From NCBI GenBank assembly GCA_034096865.1, contig JAWQFJ010000611.1:100001-157500 (forward strand): a stretch of DNA of 57,500 bases. Direction: 5' to 3'. The notes beneath the pieces are model-generated. The model made no database searches and had not been told where the DNA came from. It saw nothing but the letters and a program-made list of their open reading frames with translations. Position 1 is the stretch's first letter. Every line of letters starts with the position of its first letter. A program made the position numbers and the translations under genes. The DNA is from Theodoxus fluviatilis. Taxonomy: Eukaryota > Mollusca > Gastropoda > Cycloneritida > Neritidae. This document shows positions 22,267 to 34,198 of the stretch, piece by piece.

Positions 22267-25200
22267 ATCAGCGAGTCGGACTTGGATGTCATTGGCTTCC
22301 AGGAGGTGAGGTTTGCCAGCAGCAGTGGAAACAATCAGATCTTGGAGTTGCAGAGGCTGCTTCAAGAATATCCATATGCTGCTTTCCACCCAGCTTCCAC
22401 AGTGACTCTGATAGAAAACTCCTACTGGAGAACTTGGGATAGTGAAGGTATTCCTGTTCAGTGTTCAGCTTTCTTCTGTTATTTCCTTACAGAATCCATT
22501 TGTGGGATGGGGGGGTATATAAGACTAAACACAATGACTCTCCTTACGCAATTCACAAAGCAAACAAGTTGGGAAAAGGAGACTTGACTCACTCTTGTTC
22601 TAGCAAGTTCTTGTGATTTTTTGTGATCAGTGGTCTTGCATAGACTACAGAGGCTAACAGGTCATAAAAATTCATTCTTCTTTATTGTCATCAACTTTAC
22701 ATAAATGTCTGGCAACATCACTTGTATGCATCATGGTTTACTGTTGGAACAGAATCTATGCTAATGAAACCAATTCTGCTTTCATATTAATTAAAATTAC
22801 TCTGGAAATGAAGCTTTTGAATTAAATTGTACCTAATCATATGATAACATGGATCAGATCTGAGAAGATTGCTACATTTCATTTAATAAAAATTCATTAG
22901 TTTGACATAATGACAGACTCAGGTCAGTGTCAGAGCACAATTTTGGTTGGATGAGCTAATTTTTCATATGAAAATAATTTTTGATGAAAATTGAACATGT
23001 CTGCATTAACACTATTCATATGGATGCATAAAAGTTAAAACTCATCACTCTATATTGTTTGTGGAACTAAGAGTTGTCATCCCTCCTGTGTAGGTCTGGG
23101 ATTGCTGAGCAAGTACCCCATCATAAAGCACTGGGCAGTAAGGCTGCCTGTCATGCCTGACCAGGACACCAATGAGCGCATCACCTTGCAGGCCACTATC
23201 ATGAAGGACGACTTTCTGGTCAACGTTGTTGTTGTCCATCTCTCCTACGCTCGAAGGTCTCAGTGTACTCAGGTGGCCTCCATCATCGATAGCATAGAAA
23301 GTAAGCTCTGCTCTTTTAAAAATCACAATGAGAGAATCAGATGCAGATAAGTGATTTGATGATCAGCTCTGCTGTTCTCTGATGAGATTCAAACATAAAT
23401 GATGTGTCTGTTATGGATTTATAAGAGAGGAGGATGATAAAAAAGGTAATGACTACAATGGTGCTGACTATGCAGATGATGAGTTTAATGACAATGATGA
23501 TCACAATGGTAATGATGATGGCAGATATACTAAAATACAGTTTTAATAACCATCCATATATTTGCCTTTTAAATGGCAAATTTTTAGCCACGAAGTCTGT
23601 ATCTGACACTGGGAGGTTTGGAGAAATTCTTCATTGTGCAAACTATTACTGGACATTCTTTTGAGGATACTACTGTAATGTTAAAAGTCTGGAATTGTGA
23701 CTGAACATGGCACCAATGACTTCAGTGCCTGACTTCAGACATTTGCTCCTGCATTCCTTTGTTCAAGGGTTAATCTACTATTTTTTGTACACCTTGATGC
23801 ATCATTCATTTATGTCCTTGATACAGTTGCTGATCAAGTTCTTTAAAGTGCATTACATATCACAACTAACACTGAACTCTTCAAACTGATCTTAATTCAC
23901 ACAAAGTATTTAATAAGTTGCCCATCGTTATCAAGATAGAAATAATAAATACTACTGCTACTCTGTATTTCAGGACAGCACTCATCCAATGTGATTGTTT
24001 TGGGGGACTTTAACGCCTACCCAGACTTTGAATTTCCCCTGAGGATGTTTACAGACAAGGATGGCAAGCATTCCATGTGCAAGGCCAGGAAAAGTGACTT
24101 GCCCATGGGACTAAGGAGACTCTCCTTCCAGGATGTTGCATCGTCTGATCAACTCACCTTCAGCAACATGGTGAGACACGGCAGGTCTTGCAGTCAGTTT
24201 GGTAGAACACACATAAGAAAAAGTAGATGACTGGTTAAATTCCATACAGTTAATGGATGAAATGTTTGCACAGGGAAATCTTTATGCTGGCTCTCACCAA
24301 GTCATATTTTCTCTCAAGCTCTTTCTGAATTGTTGTTGCTGCTGTTATTCTCAGACCTTGCACGTAATAACTATGCAGCAACTTATCAAAGAACAACCCC
24401 TGTACCCCACTTTCATTCCCACCCCAAACCACCTCTCCCACCCCTTTCTGTGTCTGCCAGCACCAACACCACCACCTCCACGATAACCATCACTACCGCC
24501 TCCACCACGACCACTACTGCCACTATCAGCACCACCACTACCACCACTTTATCATCAGCAACAGCAACAGCATCACCATCACCACCACCATGATGACAAC
24601 AACAGCAACAACAGTCACAACCTGAAAAAAGATAATTACTGTGAAGGAAAGACAAAAATAAGTTTCAAACTTTCTCCTTCCCCCCTCTCCTCCCTCCACC
24701 CACCAGCACCATCATCACCACGACAACCACTACCACCACCATGACAACAACAACAACAACCTGAAAAGAGAGAATTACTTTCAATGCAACTGTGAAGGAA
24801 AGAAAATAAGTTGCAAACATTCTCCTTCCCTCCTGTCCTCCCTCCACCTAACCTCCTGTGGGTTGGGAGTCAGAATAAACCCACCGTGTCTCCCTACGAG
24901 ATTCGTAAGAGTTGAATAACTAGGGACACCTTGACTTGATTGGAATTTACTCCACACTGATCAAGTGGTTTTTTTTGTGCTCAATTGCCTTACATAGCCT
25001 ACAAAGGCTGATGGACTGTAAAACTCAATCCCTCCACCCATCCTGGTGCTTTTCATGCTCAATGGCCTTACATAGCCTACAAAGGCTGATGGACTGTAAA
25101 ACTCCATCCCTCCTAGTGATTTTCATTCTCAATGACCTTACATAGCCTACAGAGGCTGATGGACTGTAAAACTTCTTCCCTCCTAGTGATTTTCATGCTC

Positions 25201-26160
25201 AATGACCTTACATAGCCTACAGAGGCTGATGGGCTGTAAAACTCCATCCCTCCTAGTGATTATCATGCTCAATGACCTTACATAGCCCACAAAGAGTGTT
25301 AGGTCATAAAACTCCATCCCTTCCTCCACCTACCCCAGCAATGCACAAAGTTAAAAGGTGATGATTGCCAACCATCCTGTCTGAATGGTGACCATGCATT
25401 TTTGTTGCAGCCCACCCCGGGTCTTGTAAGTCGACCAGACAGAATCATAGTGAGCTCCCACCTCATGACCCGACCCCAGTCTGTGCTGGTGAGGGGGGAG
25501 GGTCAAGGGTACAAGTCTCTGTACAAGTCCTCCATCCTCCACCATCGCCTGAAGACCCTCATCTCAGCCGCGCATCTGACTGCATGGGGAGCAGCTGGCT
25601 ATCCATGTCTCCACACCTGTGGGCCCAACGGAGTCTGTCGCTGTGGAGTTTGTGTGGAGAGGCAGGAGGACCCCTCTCTTCAAGACTGCGATCTTCCCAA
25701 CTGTGAAGAGTGCAGCACCAGAGTCTTCTTCCTCTTTGGTGTGTTCCTTTGCACTGGCTTGTTCGTTGCAGCAACCGTGGCCTTTGCTGTTGTGCGTATC
25801 CTGGTGGTGTCCTCCACCGTCCAGCAGAACCAGAGGGTCTTTGAGATTCTTGGCTGCAACTGCTGTCTCTGCCACCCGGAACTGTTCTCTGGACCCCTGG
25901 CTCCGAGGCCTTGTCGCTACAGGAGTGCTCTGATGCGATGCAACCCCCTGTGCTGGTTGACGCCGTATGTCTCCCTCGCCACAGGACTTGTTCTCCTGCT
26001 GATGACCTACCTCCTTGCCTGCTGGGTATTGGCTCGTTCCCTGGACACAGTTTACAATGTGATGGCAGAGGAGTTCTTTCCATCGGATCACCTCATGCTC
26101 AGCGTGTCACTAGTGCTGAATCCCAAAGTGGGGCATAAGACTGTGACACTTGCTCAATAG
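22267..26160 (+). CDS. Membrane protein with endonuclease/exonuclease/phosphatase fold (5' incomplete)
   Basis: Exons 22267-22447, 23094-23300, 23974-24170 and 25411-26160 join in phase (0, 1, 1, 0) with GT-AG introns, giving 444 codons to TAG. EEP superfamily motifs appear in order: DLDVIGFQEVR (metal-binding Glu), GLLSKYPI, VVVHLSYARR, VIVLGDFNAYPD (catalytic Asp and Asn), RPDRIIVSS and, near the C-terminus, FPSDHLMLSVSL (Ser-Asp-His). Between DRIIV and SDH lies an insert of about 190 residues with a Cys-rich stretch (HTCGPNGVCRCGVC) and two hydrophobic segments, VFFLFGVFLCTGLFVAA and YVSLATGLVLLLMTYLLACW. This layout resembles membrane-bound neutral-sphingomyelinase-type hydrolases, but the substrate cannot be assigned. 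The strand-1 Asn and start codon lie in exons not found. Confidence 0.85.
24370..24780. repeat. CAC/CCA-rich low-complexity intron sequence
   Basis: Interrupted trinucleotide repeats (ACC, CAT, ACA) in the last intron of the EEP gene; a segment near 24595-24700 is partly duplicated near 24735-24845. Frames rich in Thr or Val here are not genes. Confidence 0.9.
24850..25320 (-). repeat. Reverse copy of the CAGCCTCTGTAGGCT repeat with internal tandem expansion
   Basis: Starts CCTCCTGTGGGTTGGGAGTC and continues through CTACGAGATTCGTAAGAGTT, the reverse complement of the 3' part of the 18553-18760 repeat. The core CCTTACATAGCCTACAAAGG is then repeated about five times with unit near 65-70 bp, each followed by CTGATGGACTGTAAAACTCC. 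Confidence 0.85.
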
Positions 26161-26251
26161 AGACAAGAGAATTATATATTTTTTCTTATATTTTGTAATA
26201 CCCTTTTTTGTTTAGGTTAAGATTTATTTCAAAAAGTGCTACTCCATACAT

Positions 26252-26257
26252 AATAAA
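26252..26257 (+). terminator. Probable polyadenylation signal of the EEP gene
   Basis: AATAAA 92 bp after the stop codon, the first canonical signal in the 3' flank. From 26258 to 27123 I see AT-rich sequence without supported features. Confidence 0.6.
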
Positions 26258-28311
26258 ACTGGACATGGTGAAAGAATCATACGAAATAGAGAGGGTTTTT
26301 CTATGGACCTGATATACCTGATGGTTGGTGCATTTTTAGTTCCAAGGCAGTTGCAGTCCTCAGAAGCGGCTGCTTGTTTTCCATGAATTTTTAAGATTGT
26401 TTGGTCTGTCATAAATATTATTTCATGGTAGAACTTGTGGAGGTTATGCATGGCAAGGCAGAGATCATGAGAGGTGGCAGTGATCTCAGAATGTTATCTA
26501 CGCACCAGAACTTTATTGTATGCAAGTGAAAAGTATTACCTACTCAATGATTAAGTGCCTTATTGGTATCTGGGGTTGATTCAGACTGCAGGCATGATGC
26601 TGTTCATCTGGATTTTTGGTTCCATTATTGTATTGAGGTTATCAAAGGTTATTGCATGATGTGATGTGAGGGTGAAATGGCATTTACATTCCATTTTTCT
26701 GATTATTTGGATAACTGTCTCTGGCCTTTCATATTTCTAGCACCTTTATCATTTTCCACTGGAGTGAGGAGCATTTGATTTGGATTCGAATGCATGCAAA
26801 ACAGCACCATGACTAAATCCCACACCATGCCGGATGCTGATTGGCTGTCTAAAATAGCTGCGCACCACTCAGGTATATGATACTAGAGATGTCGTTGATG
26901 ATACTATCAAGTAGCACAGTTGTGCAGACTTTTTCTTTTCCCAAGTTATTTTTGCTAATTGGCTGTTGAGAGATTCAACGCTATAGAAATTTTGGATGCA
27001 ACAGTTCTTCATTTTCACAGTTTGCAAGAGGATAAGTTTTTCAGATGGATATGTCTCAACCCGATATAGAAGTAGGTCAGTATCTGAATGCAATGCACAA
27101 GGGTACATGCAGTGAGTCCTTTGTACAGTAAAACCTCTATTTTGCAACCTTTGAAAAACCTACTGAATCAGGTCTTATTTTGGAGGGAGTCTTAAAATGG
27201 AGGTAAGGAGATTTGAATAAAATGAACACAATGTATTATATAAAGGAATAATGCTAACATAAAACACAATGCAATACATGCACAATACATCTTTCTTACT
27301 ATTAACTTGGAGTAAGCTAGACTGCCTTTTCTACTTAAAACAACCGTACATATACGAGCAGAATACAGAAGATAAAGAAACTTTGAAGAGGCTGATACAT
27401 TGCATGATATAATGTACATGTATACAACTGCCACTTGCAAATGATGTAACCGATGACTTACACAGGTTTAATTTTGGCTGCGAAGTGTCTGGCTGTTTCA
27501 AGGGCACCTTACTTGATGAATGTCTTTCAGGGATATTTGGTTGAAAAATATTCTATTTGATGGTACCACTGTAACAATTGCTGGATTGTTTACGTGATCG
27601 TTTCGTTCTCTCTTAACCCTAACTCCATGCTAATTGAATGGCCAACAGAGGAAAATTGACCTAACTTCAACCTAATTTTAACTTAACTGACGAATGCTAG
27701 ACAACTACGGTCACTGTCAGTGCTACCATTGGAGTAGCCTCTGCCTCCCCTACTGGTCACCTGTAAACTGATGCAGACACGTTCGCAGCAAAGTCGAAAC
27801 CAGGCTGCCAGTAACAGCCTCCGCCTCTTCAGTCACTGGTGCGGCAGCTCGCTGCGAGTTGATACTATTTTTACCTATGGGTATGAGACTCAAACTGTTT
27901 AACCCCTGATGGTATGAAATTTCAGACAGTTATTTCATGCAGAGCAAAACTTGTGGAACAAGTTTATTACGAAGCTTTTGCATTTCTCTGTCAGGCCAGT
28001 CTGGACGAAAGCGTTATTCCGTAATGCATGAAAGTTGTCTGCCCCTTGACCACAAGTCGCTTGGTCTCGGGAGACGTCACTGGACGACAGAAAATCCTTA
28101 GAGAACGTGAGGTAACTCCTACTACACTAAGTGTCAATAACATCTCTCGCAAAAGCTGTCATTTTGGAATGGACAGTAACTGCAGTTGCATGTGCTGCTA
28201 AAGGGACTGTCACTGTAGTTTGGGGAATATCTAGGTCAACAAGTTGTTAAAATGCCGAGAATTGACGGTCGCAAGTCACGTTTTGGAGGAAGTTGTTTAA
28301 GAGGGGTGCGT

Positions 28312-28758
28312 GTCTATATGCCCCCGTCTCTATATGCCCCCGTAAAAAAAAAGTAACAAACATTATATGTTTTTTTAAGCGTTTTAGGACAAAAGAATCA
28401 AAATGGCCTTAAGAATTTTTTACCAAAAAAAAATCTCGCAATAGCGGCCCCCCGCAATAGAAAAAAAAGCGAAAAAATGTATAAGTTCAAAAAAAAAAGT
28501 AACAAATATTTTATGGTTTTTTAGGCGTTTTAGGACAAAAGATTCAAAATTGTCTTAAGAACTTTTGTTACCAAAAAAATCCCGCAATAGCGGCCCTCCG
28601 CAATAGCGGCCCTCCGCAATAGAGAGCCGACCCCTATAACTCTAACCCTAACCCTAACCCTAACCCTATGTGGCCATGAAGAACACACTCAGACAGGGGG
28701 CATATAGAGATGGGGGCATATAGAGACGGGGGCATATAGAGACGGGGGCATATAGAGG
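28312..28758. repeat. Nested palindromic repeat with terminal GGGGGCATATAGAGA arrays
   Basis: The left border has two units of GTCTCTATATGCCCCC; the right border has four of the reverse complement GGGGGCATATAGAGAC. Inside is a direct duplication of about 120 bp (GCGTTTTAGGACAAAAGA... to GCAATAGCGGCCC) and repeated CCGCAATAGCGGCCCT. The interval begins and ends next to GTTTAAGAG sequence of the host transposon. Confidence 0.8.
28638..28668 (+). repeat. Interstitial telomere-like tract (CCCTAA)n
   Basis: About four and a half CCCTAA units, the complement of the TTAGGG animal telomere repeat, within the nested palindromic repeat. Confidence 0.9.
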
Positions 28759-29171
28759 TGTCCCCGTTTAAGAGAGGTCACTTTGATAGGAAAATACATC
28801 CGTTAAAATTTTTCAAGTCGCAATCAAGAGGAGGTCGTTTAAGAGAGGGTCACAAAATAGAAGTTTTAGTGTATAGATTACCAATCAAGAGAAAACTGTG
28901 CAAAATGGGTAATGCCAGTCAGCACCCAGCTTTACATGGAATTTAGATGTTTGTGCGGAACAGTTCCTTTCCCATAATATTCCAACGTTGCCCTCACCAG
29001 TAGCACTGTTACTGCTGATTAGAGAGAAACCATGCTGCTCTGTGCCTTGCTGACTGCTGTCCATTGAGAACCTGAGCTGCATCACACTCTGCACCAACTG
29101 ACCATACTTTGACTGCAAGATGGAATGGTGACCTCTGCACCATCTCCTGTGGACTGTACAAGTGTGTGTTT

Positions 29172-29490
29172 GTAGTGAGTGAGTGAGTGAGTGAGTGAGT
29201 GAGTGAGTGAGTGAGTGAGTGAGTGAGTGAGTGAGTGAGTGAGTGAGTGAGTGATTGAGTGAGGAGGTGAGGTGAGGTGAAGTGAGTGGAGTGTGTGTGA
29301 GTGAGTGAGTGAGTGAGTGAGTGAGTGAGTGAGTGAGTGAGTGAGTGAGTGAGTGAGTGAGTGAGTAGGTGAGGTGAGGTGAGGTGAAGTGAGTGGAGTG
29401 TGTGAGTGAGTGAGTGAGTAGGTGAGGTGAAGTGAGTGGAGTGAGTGAGCGTGTGAGTGAGTAGGTGAGGTGAGGTGAGGTGGAGTGAGT
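29172..29490. repeat. (GTGA)n tetranucleotide array with GGTGAGGTGA spacers
   Basis: Several blocks of pure GTGA separated by AGGTGAGGTGAAGTGAGTGG-like spacers; (GT)n follows at 29495-29610. The long minus-strand frames (HSLTHSLTH repeats) are not proteins. From 29611 to 31603 there is AT-rich intergenic DNA; I see no gene. Confidence 0.95.
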
Positions 29491-31612
29491 ATGTGTTTGT
29501 GTGTATGTGTGTGTGTGCATGCATGTGTGCAATAGGTGTGTGTTGTCTAGGTGTGTGTGTGTGTGTGTGTGTGTTTGTGTTCATATGAGTGCACATGTGT
29601 GTGTATGTCTGGGTTATTTGTAAGAATTTGTGGAAGTAATGGGATAAAGAAAGCATTTATGTTTCACAAATTTTACTTTTTAACTAAAATTAGGACATAA
29701 TTGCTGTGATTATAATACTGTTGCCCCAAGACGATGATCTTCTGTTAATTTGTGTAAAGTTTGTGGTTATTCCTAGTGACCACAGCATATTATATGTCGA
29801 GTCCCTGAAATACATTATATTTAGAAACACAGAGGAAGATTCTGTTCCAATTAATCTGTATATCCCTAGCCATCCCCATCCTTACATCCACAATAACTCC
29901 TGTTAATGAGGTGATCATAATTTGTTTGTGTTGGTGTTGTGTGGGAATACAGAATGATTTGTATTGTATGTTTCTCATATGTGTGTTCATCAATGTGGCT
30001 CCCGAGTTGCATGAAATACATAGTGTGGATGCATCTCTCACTGATTAAGACAGATAGCTTTTTGGGATGTCAGGGATATCGATGCTATCACCCTTTATAC
30101 ACTGTAAGGAATCAAAGTGGACTTTTTATTCCAGGTTCATCAGTGGGTGCTGTGATCAAAGGGAGTTTTATTGATCATTTTCTTAATTTTTTATGGCATT
30201 TTTTTAATTGTACAAAAAGGAGCAGGCATCAAATACACAATACTTTTACTTGAGGCATTTTGAATTATTAGCTATTTAAATGCAGTAATGCACTATAGTG
30301 ATGTTGTACATTTTGACTCGTATTCTAGCATTGAAAAATTATTTTAGATATGCCTGATTGGTTTCAAATCAAAAAATAAATTTCAGACAATCAGTGATTG
30401 ATTATTATGAATTTTATTTTTGAAAGACATTTGTAGCATGCTTCCCATGCAAAGAAATACAGAAATGATGTAATGTGATCACACTTGAGAAAAAGTAGAT
30501 TCCCTCTAACCCCAAAGGACATGAAAGGAGTCAAATTTTTTGCTCAAACCAATAGTTGCTAAGAATTCAAATCTCGGCTTAAATTCTTTGAAGCTGTCTT
30601 TCAGAATGTAAGAGATATTCTCCAACTTGAAGGCAGTTTAACCCTTTGTCTCCAGACAGGGGAGATAATTCTTTGAAATGTCTAAGAACTTCAACCAGAC
30701 ATCAAAGAAAAAAAGGCGAGACTAGTAGGGTGGCAACAGGCACTGCAGGGGTTAAAGGGGTAACATTACTTGGGGGAGGGTAGGGGGGCTGGGAAAGTAT
30801 AGTAAAGATGATCATGTGGAAATAGAATTCCTTCAGCCGAGGAGGGGAGGATTGAGCAGCAGGTGCTGTATGTAAACTGGTTCATGTACTTTTAATACAA
30901 GATGATGCTGGTGACACAAGTCAACATTGAATGATGGCGCCTGTGACAGTGAACCATGATGATGACTGGTGTGTCAGTGTCTTGACCAAGCTCACTCTTT
31001 AGTTTGTGCGACACAAAGCTCGAACATGCAGTCTGGAAAAGGAGTTCTACCTGACATGCATGTCAAGGGCTGTCGGTGGGCAGTTCCAACTAGAAATAAT
31101 CCTGTTAGCACACCTTCCATTTGCTTGCTCTTCATGCAGGTACAATTCAGCAGGTAATTAATTACAGGCACTCTCACACAGGCACAGGTTCCCTTGCTGT
31201 AGTCAAACATTATTCTTATCTTGCCCTCTGTGTCTCCCTACCTTATCAAAGGCCACAGAAGAATATTAGAAAGCTGGCCTGTCATATTTTATGTATGAAA
31301 TGTATATTCAACCCCAAAATGCTCCTTCGTCAGGTGTGCTTTGATGACAAAGCAAATAACCACCATTTTTTATTTCAACAGCACATCTCAAACACCTCAG
31401 TGGAAGGGATGTGATCTGTGTTTAGGTCCAACAACTGGAGGACTCGTACCAGCGCGAGTAAGTAACTTGCTGAGATTGAATCCCAACTACTGAACTGAAT
31501 CTTTCACTGTGAAGTTACAAGGGCCAACATCTTTGGAGCGCAGGTTACCACTCCTCAAGAGAGACCATTCACAGCCATGCCAGTAGAGGCCATGCCTGGT
31601 CCTCTCACTAGA

Positions 31613-31917
31613 GCTGAAATGGTCGTTGTCTGCAACATTTCCAGACACTGTACCCCAGTTTCAAATCTCGGCATTTCTCGCGAGAATGGACATCTATAAA
31701 CGTCGTTTAGCTTAAGATTACACCAGAATCATGCGGACCGTTAAGGTGCATGGAGTACAGTATCGCCGAGCAAGACGTTTGTCACAAAACGCAGATACAT
31801 TTACGCGGCCGGATCTTAGCATAACTCCCCGGGCGTGCGAGTCACGTGACTTTAAGGCCGAGATTTCAAAACTGGGGTACAGTGTCCGGAAATCTTGCCG
31901 ACAATGACTCATTCAGC
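31613..31917. mobile_element. MITE with 9-bp TSD (copy 2)
   Basis: Same family as 206-545: starts and ends with the inverted GCTGAA(A/T) repeat and shares the interior TAAACGTCGTTTAGCTTAAG and CACGTGACT blocks. Flanked by a perfect 9-bp duplication CTCACTAGA (31604-31612 and 31918-31926). It lacks the two palindromic insertions of copy 1. From 31927 to 33711 I see no supported gene. Confidence 0.92.
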
Positions 31918-33726
31918 CTCACTAGAGATCTTGCTCAGCTGTGATTGTGTGCCAGGTGAGGCAAGGTCAACTTGACAACAGTGGGTTATTCTAAAACTTG
32001 ACAAATCATGTAAGAACAAAATGCAAACAAATAGAATTCCAACTCTTTTAATAGGTTTTATTCCAACTGTGAAACTCAAAAATATGCTGCAGCAGTATAT
32101 TGCACAGTTCTACACGAGATGTTTAGCCATGATTCATGCTGATAAATTCCCAAGTGACTTAGGGTGCTGCCTTCATAACAGAGATCCTATGGCCAACAGT
32201 CTACAACAAATTGTCTACCACATTGAAGATGTGCAGAATCTGTAATTTCAACTAGATCAAGCCAAAAGGAATTAAGATAACAACATGATGACTGCATACG
32301 TTACTTGATTCTTTGGTGGTTATATTTCCAAGAACGAGCGACAACTGGTTCATCCCCCAAAACCTTTCTCAACCATCTTTTTCTTAGTGTGACAAGGCCT
32401 GAACTGCATGGTAAGCTTAAATGGAAAACCAACTGCATTAAAATCACAGCAGCACGATTAGAATTTGGTGTAATGGGCACTTGCGTTCTTGGCACTTGTG
32501 CATTGGCAGTGTCGTTCAAACTCCTAGGTACGCACCATGAGCTGTGGTAAGAACACTTTAGAATTTGAGTGAAAACATTTCTTCCTACTAGAACAGTCAG
32601 AAATACAGCCACATTTCAAAGAGAGGAATAACTTAGTCAAGCTACCCCTTCCTTACAAGGTCTTTTCACAAGTACTAGTTCTCCGACAGTGGTTTGGGCA
32701 ACATTAGCTGGGATGGGGGTTGCAAACGTTTCTGCAAGATGGACACAGCCGTAAGGAAAGCTTGCCCTTACTAGCTTCACATCTCTCAGCACAGGAGAGT
32801 TAATTGTTGTGCCAATACAAGCGTGCCCTATACCTGGCCAAACGCATTTCCATTTGTCAGCTACTACAGAGTTCACTTTACCCTTTCTTCAAGAAAACAG
32901 GTTCATCTTACACTTAACCAACAGATATATATGAGTAACTTTCAACCACTTCCTCCAGTAACAAAATAGTGAGTTGACGAAACTCATCAATCATCTTTGG
33001 AATTTTTCATGGCAAGAAATAAAAATGCATGGTAATGCATGCGTTTTCAGACCACATACTGCTCAGGACAGATTCGTAATTTCATATTGGATAACACAAA
33101 CATGAGTGAAACGGTGATATGTTCTGAAGCTAACTTCAAGTAAGGCAGACAAAGCATCACATTACCTCTCCTCAGATAATAGTCAAGGTCTCTCATAGCA
33201 GAGAACATTATGCCAACTGTACACAACAATAAAACGGAACACATTTCTTCACTGCTTATGTACATACATTCCATTATTCTCCACAATCACACAGTTTATG
33301 CGAGCACAAAGCTCTCTGGAAGAGAAAAGAAATATATATATATATATATTACAACTTCTTTCACACACAGATGAAAAGATTTCCAGTATGGAATACATTG
33401 AGTTCTACTATCACAGTCCAAAACTGGTCTGGAACTCATCAGGAGGTCCTCAAGCATTAAATTTTCCTTTCTAATCCATCAGCCAGCCTGTCAAAGTGAG
33501 GCTTGTCAACTGTTCAAACCTTCTGCCAATACATTTACAGCGACAACATTCTGTATGCCTTTATTGAAGGTAGTTTCAAGAACATGGCTGCAGTTTAAAG
33601 TCTCACACACAGAAATGGTATGCTATGTAACCAATGTGGCCATGGGAGTGTGTTTTCATGAAAACTTGCTCTCCTTCTAAGGAATTCTAAAACTGCACCC
33701 AAGTATAAATCAGTTACAACATTACA

Positions 33727-33877
33727 GGGCAGTGTAGACAGGAGAAGACAATACGGACCATGGTAGCTCAGCTGGTAGAGCATTTCGGGCGCTAACCGAA
33801 AGGTCGCAGGTTCAGTACCTGTGCTCCTGCATTTTTCCTGTCTGTCCCACGCACGGTTTCAGCTCTGTATGTTGAAT
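33727..33877 (+). mobile_element. tRNA-derived SINE with 15-bp TSD
   Basis: A pol III A box TAGCTCAGCTGG (33764-33775) and a degenerate B box GGTTCAGTACC (33809-33819) sit at tRNA spacing, with an anticodon-arm-like stem TTCGG/CCGAA between them. The acceptor ends do not pair and position 33 is C rather than U, so it is not a functional tRNA. A perfect 15-bp direct repeat AGTTACAACATTACA lies at 33712-33726 and 33878-33892. The 151-bp unit is short; 37 bp precede the A box. Confidence 0.85.
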
Positions 33878-33904
33878 AGTTACAACATTACATTGAAAGT
33901 CCTG

Positions 33905-34115
33905 CTGCCTAGTCCAGTGGTTAGAGCATTCACCCACTGTCTCTTGTGGCTAGCTCAGTTGTCGTGATGTTCCACGCTGAGTGGATTCGATGGTTGCATC
34001 CTTGGGCAAGATGCTTTGCCCACAGTGCCTCTCCTACTGAGATATATTTCCTCAGGGAAATTTAAAAAACGAGGTGAAATAAAGGTTATTTTTATTACAC
34101 GTAGTTATCAGGTCT
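33905..34115 (+). mobile_element. Second SINE (tRNA-like head, TTGGGCAAGATGCTTT core)
   Basis: Head TAGTCCAGTGGTTAGAGC resembles a tRNA A-box region. The core GTTGCATCCTTGGGCAAGAT followed by GCTTTGCCCAC recurs, diverged and inverted, at 44282-44402, so it is a dispersed family. It ends in AAATAAAGG and an AT-rich tail. A (GA)n tract follows at 34129-34206. From 34207 to 36040 no gene is seen. Confidence 0.65.
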
Positions 34116-34126
34116 ACATTTTTTTC

Positions 34127-34198
<72 letters not shown>

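Larger units (their letters stand above)
27126..28871. mobile_element. Non-autonomous DNA transposon, TA-flanked (pogo/Tc1-like)
   Basis: Left end CAGTAAAACCTCTATTTTG and right end, in reverse complement, CACTAAAACTTCTATTTTG match at 17 of 19 positions. Each is immediately flanked by TA (27124-27125 and 28872-28873), the target used by the Tc1/mariner/pogo superfamily. The CAGTxxAACCTC start is typical of pogo/Tigger TIRs. No transposase frame remains in the 1.75 kb interior, part of which is a later nested repeat. Confidence 0.7.

Noticed and set aside
28885..29656. Long minus-strand frames of HSLTHSLTH repeats
   Set aside because: Translation of (GTGA)n; no start, splice signal or conserved content.
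33764..33837. Functional tRNA gene
   Set aside because: Acceptor stems do not pair, position 33 is not U and the B box is degenerate; the 15-bp TSDs show a SINE.
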